Of a stretch of DNA of 64,000 nucleotides, positions 28,756-37,119 are shown piece by piece (position 1 is the first letter of the stretch; each line of letters starts with the position of its first letter). The position numbers and the translations under genes are program-made. Below the pieces are notes generated by a model. It had not been told where the DNA came from, did no database searches, and was given only the letters and a program-made list of their open reading frames with translations. This DNA comes from Wolbachia endosymbiont of Oedothorax gibbosus (GTDB taxonomy: Bacteria > Pseudomonadota > Alphaproteobacteria > Rickettsiales > Anaplasmataceae), in the NCBI RefSeq assembly GCF_936270435.1, contig NZ_OW370567.1, forward strand, positions 310,001 through 374,000. The letters run 5' to 3'.

Positions 28756-29254
28756 TTAAAGCAAAAGTTTCAAATTTTGATCCTTTACCAAGCTTTATTC
28801 CATGTATCTTCAATAACCCTCTTATTGTTCCGACAATTTGCTGTTTGCTGCATATTAACTGCCTTCTACTTCCAAGTACTACTTTTATTTGACAAGATTC
28901 ATCTGATTTTACTAACACTTCTTTGTATAGCCCAACTCTCATCATTTGAGCTATACCTCTTGCGTCATTTTTATCATTCTTATTGATTCTTGCAGACAAC
29001 GCTGCTGCCATATGCCTTGCATCCACACAAATTACTGGCAATCCAAGATTCCTTAACTCTTTGCACATTGGTATTGATAACTGTCCACTTTCTATTCCTA
29101 TGGCTTCATATTTTTTGCATTGACTAAGCAAATACCCTGCTATTTCCTTGCTCTCGTTTGCAACAACTTCTTCCTTAACAATTTTTCCTTTCTCATCAAC
29201 TATACTGATAAAAGTTTCTTTGAGTGAGACATCTAATCCGCTATAATATTTCAT
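28756..29254 (-). pseudogene. IS110-family transposase N-terminal part (second type), truncated
   Basis: MKYYSGLDVSLKETFISIVDEKGKIV carries the first catalytic Asp, GIESGQLS the Glu, and INKNDKNDARGIAQMMR the following Asp pair of the DEDD domain. The frame is cut at 28755 by the end of the IS982-type element, so the C-terminal Ser domain is missing. It is a different subtype from the IS110 at 23957. Confidence 0.85.
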
Positions 29255-29364
29255 GAGACTACTCCTACTGTAAAAGTTTAAATTATTTTTGAAGAACTCA
29301 TTCTATTGAATTTGTTACTTCGCGCTAAAATAATGGAGTATGTCTCTCCATCATTCAATTGCAA

Positions 29365-29514
29365 TTACAGTATGTCTTTCAATCTTGCTAATACTCTATC
29401 ACGCCAATCATATAAATTTGTTGATGGTATTACTACATATCTCTGCTGTGCTTTTTTGATTTTTTATTGCTTCCAAAGCTATCTTTGCTTTTAACTCTGC
29501 TTTTTTGTTCTCAT
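29365..29514 (-). pseudogene. IS3-type OrfA (helix-turn-helix) remnant
   Basis: The minus strand reads MRTKKAELKAKIALEAIKNQ...STAEI, then, after a one-base frame change near 29440, NLYDWRDRVLARLKDIL and a stop. This is the N-terminal DNA-binding ORF style of IS3-family elements. No orfB follows. It is a short relic between the IS110 fragment and tsaB. Confidence 0.65.
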
Positions 29515-29605
29515 ACTACACTCCATTCTTTTCCCTTTTTACTCGGATTAACCAATTTTTTTTGGTATAATTTATGGGGTGCATTATAGTACGCGAAAGA
29601 ATAGT

Positions 29606-30193
29606 CTATAATGACTTCATATACTGAGGCTCATTTAAATATAGAGCTTCAACTTCTTTTAATTTTTGCTTATTCTTCAGTTTATAATGAACTAATAGTC
29701 CTGCATGGCTAGCATTTAAATTGTAGTCCATATATGTAATGTCTGCTCCCAGACACTGATCGTAATGCGCTGTAGATGGATCTGATAATGGCAATAAATT
29801 GAGATCAAATAACTGCGTATAAAACCCTTGAGCATTTTTGATTATAGCTCTGATATTTTTTTTGTTATTCGTACAAAGCAAAGATATTGCATAGGCTTGA
29901 ACTTCCAGCGCACTAACTCCGTATAACGGCTTATTTGTAGCAAGATTTATACCTTGTGCTGCTGATATACCAACTCTAATTCCAGTGAAACTTCCTGGTC
30001 CAACTACTACCACCAAATGATCTATTTTATCATAATTATAATTGTGTTTATCAAACAAAGTATTCAGAATCTGAAAAAATGATTCTGCATGATTGTTGCC
30101 GGCGGAATTGCGCTCTACAAAACAATTACCCTCATAATCAACGATTGCTATTGAACTACCAGTGCCTACAGTATCAATCGCTAAAATAGACAT
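29606..30193 (-). CDS. tsaB: tRNA threonylcarbamoyladenosine biosynthesis protein TsaB
   Basis: Partner of TsaD in t6A37 modification of ANN-decoding tRNAs. The 195-aa product opens MSILAIDTVGTGSSIAIVD and has LVVVVGPGSFTGIRVGISAAQGI, the characteristic ASKHA-fold motifs of TsaB/YeaZ. It overlaps the symporter gene upstream by one base, suggesting cotranscription. Confidence 0.92.
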   Translation of the reverse strand: MSILAIDTVGTGSSIAIVDYEGNCFVERNSAGNNHAESFFQILNTLFDKHNYNYDKIDHLVVVVGPGSFTGIRVGISAAQGINLATNKPLYGVSALEVQAYAISLLCTNNKKNIRAIIKNAQGFYTQLFDLNLLPLSDPSTAHYDQCLGADITYMDYNLNASHAGLLVHYKLKNKQKLKEVEALYLNEPQYMKSL

Positions 30194-31338
30194 TATTTAA
30201 GCTTATCATAGAGTTTTGTAAACATCATAGTAAAGGCACCATTACCCATAACATTTGCTGAAGTGATTATTGGATCAAACACTATATATAAGGCTGTGAT
30301 TAACGAAAGCATTTCTGGAGAAAATTTGAGGTATTTCTCAAGAATAGGTAGCATTACCATAATTCCCCCTGCCGGCACTGCAACGATAGCAAACTTAAAT
30401 AACAAAAAATAGAGAAGAAAAGTGACATAGTCTGTTGTGTACAATGAATAACCAGAGGCAATTATCATTGATAAGATTATAATAAAAAAGCAATCACCTA
30501 CTAAATGAAAGCTAGCAGTTATTGGTACAACAGACGATGCTATGTCAGGTTGCTTTACATTTTTTTTGCTTCCTTCAAGAGTAAGAGGCATAGTTGCATT
30601 ACTAGACATTGTGCTCATCGCAGTAATAAATGCCGGTATCATATTGCCTATACTAGCTATCCAGCTTGTGATCTTAAATGAATTTGCTGCTCCATATAAG
30701 AGGAAAACATAAAGGTAGGTTGCAGATGCTATAATAATGAAAATTATTGAGTAATCCTTAAGTATTATAGATAGAACTTGATCATGCTGCATTTTTAAAG
30801 CAAGCCCAAGTACGAATATTGGAATAATCGGCGTCAAAAATGTCTTCAAAATAAAGAGAGTTAAATCTAACATTTTGTTCGAAAGCTCTTTGCTTTTCTT
30901 GGGTAGCAGTGTGGACACTACTATGCTGGACACAAATCCACAAGCAAGGGCATAAAAATTAGAGAGGAGTAGCGGCAGCCTAAATGACCATAAAGGAACA
31001 ATTGTTTCTTCATACGTTATATCTTGTATTGAATAAGTGTTTTGTATAATAAAATGCCCAACAGAATAAGCTATTAAACTTGAAGCCAGATTCGATAAGA
31101 AGATCATTATAATAAGTAACAATATAAACTTTATAGCTGACTGCTTAAGATTGTTAACACTGCTAAAGATTAACGCAAAAATAATGAAAGGCATTATAAA
31201 TAGCAAAACCTCTTTTATACTCAGGCTCGTTGAGTACAAGAAGGTTTTTGCTTCCATTGGAACTAAATGACCAAAGAATGCAACTGAAGTGATGACCGTG
31301 AGTAAGATTAATAGTTGTAGCACGTTCTTATATACCAA
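30193..31338 (-). CDS. Dicarboxylate/amino acid:cation symporter (DAACS/GltP type)
   Basis: Sodium- or proton-coupled uptake of dicarboxylates or acidic amino acids across the inner membrane, a plausible carbon source for a bacterium relying on host amino acids and TCA intermediates. The 381-aa product has ~8 hydrophobic segments. The Ser-rich hairpin appears as FITAMSTMSSNATMPLTLEG, and the second-hairpin region as VAVPAGGIMVMLPILEKYL followed by DPIITSANVMGNGA in the last helix. Substrate not determinable from sequence. Confidence 0.85.
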   Translation of the reverse strand: MVYKNVLQLLILLTVITSVAFFGHLVPMEAKTFLYSTSLSIKEVLLFIMPFIIFALIFSSVNNLKQSAIKFILLLIIMIFLSNLASSLIAYSVGHFIIQNTYSIQDITYEETIVPLWSFRLPLLLSNFYALACGFVSSIVVSTLLPKKSKELSNKMLDLTLFILKTFLTPIIPIFVLGLALKMQHDQVLSIILKDYSIIFIIIASATYLYVFLLYGAANSFKITSWIASIGNMIPAFITAMSTMSSNATMPLTLEGSKKNVKQPDIASSVVPITASFHLVGDCFFIIILSMIIASGYSLYTTDYVTFLLYFLLFKFAIVAVPAGGIMVMLPILEKYLKFSPEMLSLITALYIVFDPIITSANVMGNGAFTMMFTKLYDKLK

Positions 31339-31486
31339 TGTCCTATGGACATATATATGGTAAGTTAGTCGTTAAGTAAAGCAAAACTGCTGCGGAACAT
31401 TATAGCTACTTTTATTACTCTATGCACGAACATTGTCTATCAGACTGGGATGACAAAAAAGGGTGCTAGAATGAAAAGAGGCAATA

Positions 31487-32653
31487 TTAACAACCCAACT
31501 TCAACCCAGCCAAAAGCACATAACCAGAGTTGCTATTTTCTACTTCAGGCTCTTTTGTACTAAATTTTACAATATCAAAATAGTATGAAGTGCCCATAAA
31601 AAATGGATATTCAAGGCTTAAAGCATATGATGTTAACTCGTTTGTACCTTTACTTATAATATGCCGACCACTGTTGAAATATGTTAAGCTCGATTTGTAA
31701 GAATCAGAATGATAAGCAACACCTGCATTTATATAATACGTATTATTTATTTCAGAATTACGCTTCTCGCCTGATTTACCACCATTGCCATACGAAAAAA
31801 TGCAATCAAGATCAAACAACTTTAGCTTCAAACCAAAATTCCAGTGCAGTAATTGATTACGACATTCATAATTTTTAGAAGTTCCATCTGAGCAATCAGT
31901 TAAATTTTCTCTTGCAAATTCACCAGTTAAGGCAGTAGTAAAACCTATATCATCTGACAAGCTGTTTTTATAGGAAAGGCCAGCAGCAATTAAATTGCTG
32001 TACTGTAAGTTATTTTTTCCTGGAACATAACTGAATCCGAGTTGAAAGTTATAGATTTCAGGGGAGATGTAGTTAATTGATGATTGTTTTAACCCTAGTT
32101 CGAGTCCATTATAATCGCTATAAATATTGGGCTTGACCCAAAATACCTTGTCTTGATCATATCCAGGGTCACCATCTTTTTTATGATCACCGCGCAAATT
32201 TGCATAATTTGTCCAATGACCATTTACTCCTCCAGCAGCTGTATAAATTTTTGAAGTATTAATTAACATGCTCTGACTAACTAAACTTCTTTTACCATAT
32301 TCAATTGATCCAAGTTCCTGGTTTTTTATGATAAAATACCATTCCTCCATGTCTAACTTTTCTATGTCTAACGCTTTTAGGTTTGCAATACCAGAAACTC
32401 CTGCCTTAACATTAAACCCCATTTGAGTATTTGGATAAACTTGCTGTAGATAAAGAAAGCGCAAGTATGAATAACTTGAAGTTTTATCCTTAGCCTTAGC
32501 ATTGAAAGAATCTCTGTTGAAGGCGTAGCCGAATCTCAAATCTATTTTTCCGTCTAGTTCTACATAAAATATTTCCTTATCCAGAATTGTTCTAGCACTA
32601 TTCTGTGAAAATAATAACGAAAGAAGTGCTACCAGGTAGTATCTTAACTTCAT
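31487..32653 (-). CDS. Porin-like outer-membrane beta-barrel protein
   Basis: With the start at 32653 the 388-aa product has a signal peptide (MKLRYYLVALLSLLFSQNSA), then VELDGKIDLRFGYAFN and alternating amphipathic strands with many aromatic ends (SYLRFLYLQQVYP, YYFDIVKFSTK) to the end (LLAGLKLGC). LDKEIFYVELDGKIDLRFGY and GSIEYGKRSLV resemble Gram-negative porins (GSVTYGRQ-like). Ends in Cys rather than Phe. Probably surface exposed; a candidate nutrient channel next to the symporter. Confidence 0.7.
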   Translation of the reverse strand: MKLRYYLVALLSLLFSQNSARTILDKEIFYVELDGKIDLRFGYAFNRDSFNAKAKDKTSSYSYLRFLYLQQVYPNTQMGFNVKAGVSGIANLKALDIEKLDMEEWYFIIKNQELGSIEYGKRSLVSQSMLINTSKIYTAAGGVNGHWTNYANLRGDHKKDGDPGYDQDKVFWVKPNIYSDYNGLELGLKQSSINYISPEIYNFQLGFSYVPGKNNLQYSNLIAAGLSYKNSLSDDIGFTTALTGEFARENLTDCSDGTSKNYECRNQLLHWNFGLKLKLFDLDCIFSYGNGGKSGEKRNSEINNTYYINAGVAYHSDSYKSSLTYFNSGRHIISKGTNELTSYALSLEYPFFMGTSYYFDIVKFSTKEPEVENSNSGYVLLAGLKLGC

Positions 32654-32735
32654 AAATAAACTTAGATTTTTATAAAAACTTAAGTTTAAGCTCAATATGG
32701 ATAAAAAACAACTTTTCAGAAGGCGCCACTGGTTT

Positions 32736-33539
32736 TTACGTAGATTTTGCTGCCCGTTTTTGAGCTATATTCCCATAAATTATTGATATACTGGGTAATT
32801 TTTGTTTTAATAACTGCTTATTAATGGCAGAATGTATACGATTAATTATTTTAGATGTACTTTTTACATCACAGTTAATCAAAACAAAAAGCACTTTATT
32901 CTCATCAATATACCCTAGAAAATCATCACTACGGCAATTTTTATAAAAATGTTCTATGATAACTTTCAGTGCATCATTTGTCTCACTACAGCTACTATTT
33001 AAGCCAATCACTCCTATAGCTGCATTAATTTGATGTTGAAAGGCAAAATTCAATATAACGTATAACTCTAGAATAGTGGACTCATTGTCTGGTATATCGA
33101 ATAAGTCATGGTTTTTATATTTTTTACCCATTAGATATTCATCTCTAAAGATTCCTAATTTATAGGACAAACTGATATCACGTATTAATAGCTCATAATT
33201 TATTTTATTACTGGCAAATTGTGCAGTGCGGAAAACTTTTACTTTTGTCCTGATATCTTCTCCTTTAGCATCAATTAAGGAAAAATCTATCACTTTAGGT
33301 AATACATCAAGTAAATCGTGTCCATTTTCGGTATACTCTAAATAATTTTTCACGTTGCCGGCTGCTCTTGTGCTTAAGATATTAATTAATGGCTTATTAA
33401 GCAAATTCTTCTCTTCATATTTTAACAAATCTCTTGCAGCTTGGTTGAGCCCTGAAACTAACACAGTTTTCTTCTTATTATCCTGGCAAACAGATATCAC
33501 GGCATCATCTTTCCTTCTTGCAGTTATGAAGTCATTCAT
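32736..33539 (-). CDS. PAS-domain protein with degenerate GGDEF-like domain
   Basis: The 267-aa product has a PAS domain (~20-130: VLVSGLNQAARDLLKYEEKNLLNKPLINIL). A second domain (~155-260) has FAFQHQINAAIGVIGLN and CRSDDFLGYIDENKVLFVLINCD, which looks like a GGDEF fold with SDDF in place of GGDEF. It would not be expected to synthesise cyclic-di-GMP. No membrane segment. Probably a sensory or binding protein; function unknown. Confidence 0.6.
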   Translation of the reverse strand: MNDFITARRKDDAVISVCQDNKKKTVLVSGLNQAARDLLKYEEKNLLNKPLINILSTRAAGNVKNYLEYTENGHDLLDVLPKVIDFSLIDAKGEDIRTKVKVFRTAQFASNKINYELLIRDISLSYKLGIFRDEYLMGKKYKNHDLFDIPDNESTILELYVILNFAFQHQINAAIGVIGLNSSCSETNDALKVIIEHFYKNCRSDDFLGYIDENKVLFVLINCDVKSTSKIINRIHSAINKQLLKQKLPSISIIYGNIAQKRAAKST

Positions 33540-33896
33540 ACTTTCATTCTATACAGCGTATCCATAAGTATAATAAGATTATATTAAGATTTACTTACTT
33601 ATTAATATGCTTAATTAGATATAGATAAAACGCCATACGGGATGACTTTATTAGCTGTTTTAGGTGGTAATAAATGCATAGTCAAGCAAAATTACAAGTG
33701 TAATTTTGCTTGCATTGTCTGTCTCTTGATTACAATTGCAATCTCTAGCTTTGAGTTATATCACTTGTGTTATAGCTAAAATAATTTATGCTTCCCGATA
33801 ATTTGCCATTCCACCACTCATTAGCGGAATCTATCCGCGATGGTATAGATTACTGCTTGTTAGCGACTAAGAGATACTGCAGCAGGATGTAGTAAG
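33540..33896. other. Intergenic region with 13-bp hairpin and repeat fragment
   Basis: No gene. A perfect hairpin CAAGCAAAATTAC-AAGT-GTAATTTTGCTTG lies at 33682-33711, downstream of the minus-strand HExxH gene, and may act as an RNA 3' end although a T-run is lacking. At ~33850-33885 a fragment (CTTGTTAGCGACTAAGAGATAC) is the inverse of the CCGCGGTATCTCTTAGCCGC repeat at 35155 and 35410. Confidence 0.6.
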
Positions 33897-34634
33897 CTAA
33901 TCACTATCTCCAAATATGGAGCTAATTTTTTTGCCTCCAGGAGAAAATTTATTAGTCCAACTACTTTGCACTTTGGTTACGTCTTTAGTGGCAGTTTTAT
34001 TGCTGTATTCCTTGATTTCCTTATCTATTCTCTCCATTATTTGTGGATCCAGGTAGCTCTTTTTCCATTGGTCAGTAGCAAGGAATACTTTGTTTAGGTC
34101 TTGAGTGCGGATTAAGTATTCTTTGTCTTTAGGGTAAACCTCCTGCGCCCAAGCAAATAGCTCAAAATAGCGTGCAAATAATTCAGATGCGCGTGATTTT
34201 ACAGTTCGATAAGCCTGTATCTCCTTAAATATGACTTGGCCGATAATTTTCTGTACAAGAATATTTGACTGCTTTAAATTCTGCTCAATATCCTGATAAA
34301 CTTTATGGAGAAATTCCTGCTCTAAGCTTAAGTTAAGCTCATTTTCAACCATATGTGAAAGTTCATGCACTATGATATATGGATTTGACCTTCTTAACAC
34401 AATAACATATCTATTTACACCAGAAGACCTGATTATCTTACACACTCCCTCTTCCGTATCCATTAATCCTTCTTGATATATTTTAAATGAGAGTCTATTT
34501 TGCTTTATTAGTGACAAAGTGAGGTTTAATGTGTTTTTAAACTTCTCAAATTGATAGAGATATTCGACATATCGTATTACATTTTCACTGCTTCCCACTC
34601 CCGTTGCTTGTTTTATTAAATTCCTGATTAGCAT
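33897..34634 (-). CDS. Hypothetical protein with HExxH zinc-protease motif
   Basis: A 245-aa product I do not recognise as a named family. It contains IVHELSHMVENEL (His90-Glu-x-x-His94), the zinc-binding and catalytic motif of zincin metallopeptidases, with a candidate downstream ligand in the FKEIQAYRTVKSRASELFARYFELFAWA helix (Glu/His role uncertain). No signal peptide. The C-terminus is polar and basic. Size and layout resemble small secreted or effector-like metallopeptidases, but that is inference. Confidence 0.55.
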   Translation of the reverse strand: MLIRNLIKQATGVGSSENVIRYVEYLYQFEKFKNTLNLTLSLIKQNRLSFKIYQEGLMDTEEGVCKIIRSSGVNRYVIVLRRSNPYIIVHELSHMVENELNLSLEQEFLHKVYQDIEQNLKQSNILVQKIIGQVIFKEIQAYRTVKSRASELFARYFELFAWAQEVYPKDKEYLIRTQDLNKVFLATDQWKKSYLDPQIMERIDKEIKEYSNKTATKDVTKVQSSWTNKFSPGGKKISSIFGDSD

Positions 34635-35460
34635 ACTCTATTATTTAAAGGAATTTTTTTTATATTCAAGAATTGATTGGCTATAAAGTGTTTTTAGGAA
34701 ACCTCATCGTAGATATAGCTAATTACGCATAATTGTACTAATGTCTGTACCTGTTAAGATAATCAGTACAACGAATGGTGTCATCCAACTCCCCTGCATC
34801 CCAGTACCTTCTTCTGTCATCCAAGTAGCCCTTCTCTTGTCATCCCAGTGCTCCTTTTTTGTCATCCAAGTAGCCCTTCTCTTGTCATCCCAGTGCTCCT
34901 TTTTTTGTCATCCAAGTAGCCCTCCTCTTGTCATCCCAGTAGCCACCTTTCTTGTCATCCCAGTGCCCAGACTACTTGGATCCAGAAGAAAGAATGGTGT
35001 CATCCCAGTGCCCAGACACTGGGATCCAGAAGACTTAACTTTAAATAAGTGGCTGCATAATAAAGACTAGATCCCAGACTGGGATGACACCATAGGGGGC
35101 ACTGGCATGACACCCTACTTAACCGTCATACCGCCGAGAACCGTCATACCGCCGCGGTATCTCTTAGCCGCTAACAAGTAGCGGGATGACGAATCGTCAA
35201 GGTGTCATCCAAGTAGCCGACACTGGCAAGACGGCAGTGCTTCCTTCTCCTGTCATCCGAGTAGCCCTTCTCCTGTCATCCCAGTGCCCAGACACTGGGA
35301 TCCAGAAAACTTAACTTTAAATAAGTGGCTGCATAATAAAGACTAGATCCCAGACTGGGATGACACCATAGGGGGCACTAGTGACACCCTACTTAACCGT
35401 CATACCGCCGCGGTATCTCTTAGCCGCTAACAAGTAGCGGGATGACGAATCGTCAAGGTA
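34635..35460. repeat. Tandem array of palindromic repeats
   Basis: No real gene; an ORF in the region simply translates repeats. From 34780 to 34980 at least six GTCATCC(C/A)AGT units follow each other with CTTCTCTT or CTCCTTTT spacers. From ~35000 a larger 276-base unit begins: a palindrome CCCAGTGCCCAGACACTGGG, the block AACTTTAAATAAGTGGCTGC, then CCGTCATACCGCCG, TCTCTTAGCCGCTAACAAG and GGGATGACGAATCGTC. It repeats once (35277-35460) and a third partial unit continues after IS630. Confidence 0.8.
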
Positions 35461-36409
35461 TAGAACTTCTCATAATAATCCGAACAGATCATAGAAAGGC
35501 AGAATCAACAGCATGACGAAAAGACTTGAATAGAGGAATGTTTTTCCTGACTCTGTTTTTTATAGCAAACCAATGATGTTCAATTTTGTTAAAATCTGGA
35601 GAATACGGTGGCAGATACAAAATTTCTGCACCAATCCCTTTAGCAAGCTTAATGATCTTATCAGACTTATGAAAAGTAGCATTGTCAAGAATGACAGTTT
35701 GTCCAGGTTCCAAGGTCGGTATCAAAAATTGCTCAAACCATCCATTAAAAATATCCATATTACAGTGGCCTTCAAAGGTTAATGGAGCAACTATTTTTCT
35801 TTCACTTAAAGCTGCAATCATACTGATTCGTTGAGTTTTCTTCCCAGATTTTAGGGCATAAAACCGCTGTCCCTTCTGACAATATCCATAGGGGTAGTCT
35901 TCAGTGTTGTCAATGCCAGACTCATCTATATACACTAAGTTTTTAGGTTCTTTTGTTGCTATAATTTTCAAGAATTTAGCACGTTTTTCTTCGCTTCTTT
36001 CCTTGTACCCATAGGTCTTTTTTTGCGTGTAAATCCAATTTTTTTCAGGGCTCGGTGGATAGTTTGGATACTAACGTTGCTCCAAAGTTTAGCCATTTCC
36101 AATAGAGTCTTTCCTCCGTTTTCTCTGGCAAATTTAGCAAAGGCATCCCAGTCGGTAATTTTGTGATTGTAACCTCCATTTCCAAGTTTTTTTGATTGAA
36201 AGTCACCTGTTTCTTTTCTTCTTTGCTGCCACTCCCACAAAGTAGTTCGTCCAATTTTAAATCTTGCTGCCACTGTTTCTCTGCTTTCTCCCTCGTCTAG
36301 AGCTTCCATTGCTTTTTTCCTTAAGTCATAACTATATGCTGCTGGCATACCTACCTTCACTACTACAAATCCTTATTTTACCTTATTTGGACTATTATGA
36401 AAAGTACTA
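35461..36409 (-). mobile_element. IS630-family element
   Basis: Ends TAGAACTTCTCATAAT at 35461 and the inverse of TAGTACTTTTCATAAT ending at 36409, flanked by TA on each side (35459-35460 / 36410-36411), as expected of IS630/Tc1 elements. It splits the palindrome array at AAGG|TATCATCC; the uninterrupted version of the junction is at ~35210. Confidence 0.9.
35489..36360 (-). CDS. IS630 transposase in two frames (probable -1 frameshift)
   Basis: The upstream frame (36360-35968, 130 aa) has the paired helix-turn-helix domain (YDLRKKAMEALDEGES, RFKIGRTTLWEWQQRR). The downstream frame (to 35489) has the DDE domain: VYIDESGID, VILDNATFHKS and DFNKIEHHW. The frames meet at GAAAAAC, where a -1 shift from ...KKN gives ...KKRAKFLKIIA, restoring a continuous ~285-aa transposase. 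Such slippage is known in IS630 members, so this may be functional. Confidence 0.8.
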
Positions 36410-36411
36410 TA

Positions 36412-36674
36412 TCATCCAAGTAGCCGACACTGGCAAGACGGCAGTGCTTCCTTCTCCTGTCATCCCAGTGCCCAGACACTGGGATCCAGAAAACTTAATT
36501 GCAAGTAATGCATTGGGTTTGGTGAATATGGGTTTTGCGTTATAAAATGAAGCACTTTTGGTGAATTTGTAAAGAAAGCTGGATCCCAGTGTCTGGGCAC
36601 TGGGATGACAAAAAAAGAAGCACTGGGATGACACCATTTGTTGTGTTTAACAAAGTTCGTACTTAGCTTCATGT
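36412..36674. repeat. Palindromic repeats after IS630
   Basis: Continuation of the tandem array: GTAGCCGACACTGGCAAGACGG (also at 35213), then two long arms around 36462-36490 (CATCCCAGTGCCCAGACACTGGG) and 36580-36610 in inverse orientation. No gene. Confidence 0.7.
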
Positions 36675-37094
36675 TAGCCATAAATATTTAAGAAATTTAC
36701 CAAATAAAAAAAAGGCAAAAGAAGCCCTGGTCATTGTCTATTTTCTGTATTGGCGTTTTTTTAAGTCTTAAACACTGCAATTTAGCTGCTTTTAAATGCA
36801 ACTCACCTTAGTTTAAATGTTTAAGAAATTTACTAAGCAGAAAAAAAGGCAAAAGAAACCCCGTGGTAATTAGTGTTCACTTCCTAATCCTGCAAATTGG
36901 CGTACTATACTGTCTTAAACAGCGCGTTTCGGCTTGAAAACCTAGAAATACTGTGAAGACATAAGGTGCACATAGTGCAAAAAATTAAAAATAAGACGCC
37001 AACTACGTTGTTTTCTTGCTGTTTAATCTGCACAGATGAAGATAACTGAATACCTTCAGTTTCATGATAAGGGGGCTGGCGGAGTTTGTCAAGT
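36675..37094. repeat. 420-bp dispersed repeat, copy 2
   Basis: Same orientation and length as copy 1 (6385-6804). The stretch ~36820-36925 is identical or nearly so; the outer parts differ by point changes. It ends 26 bases before the pbp2 stop codon. Sub-unit duplication is as in copy 1. Confidence 0.75.
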
Positions 37095-37119
37095 CGTTTC
37101 TATTCACAATGTTATATGG

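Noticed and set aside
34741-35070. Open reading frame of 109 codons in the repeat array
   Set aside because: Its translation is only the repeated palindrome (SVPVKIIS..., VIQVALLLSSQC repeated); no start signal or protein character.
34780-35460. Possible CRISPR array
   Set aside because: Units are palindromic and variable in length with near-constant spacers, no cas genes nearby and the same units occur singly across the window.
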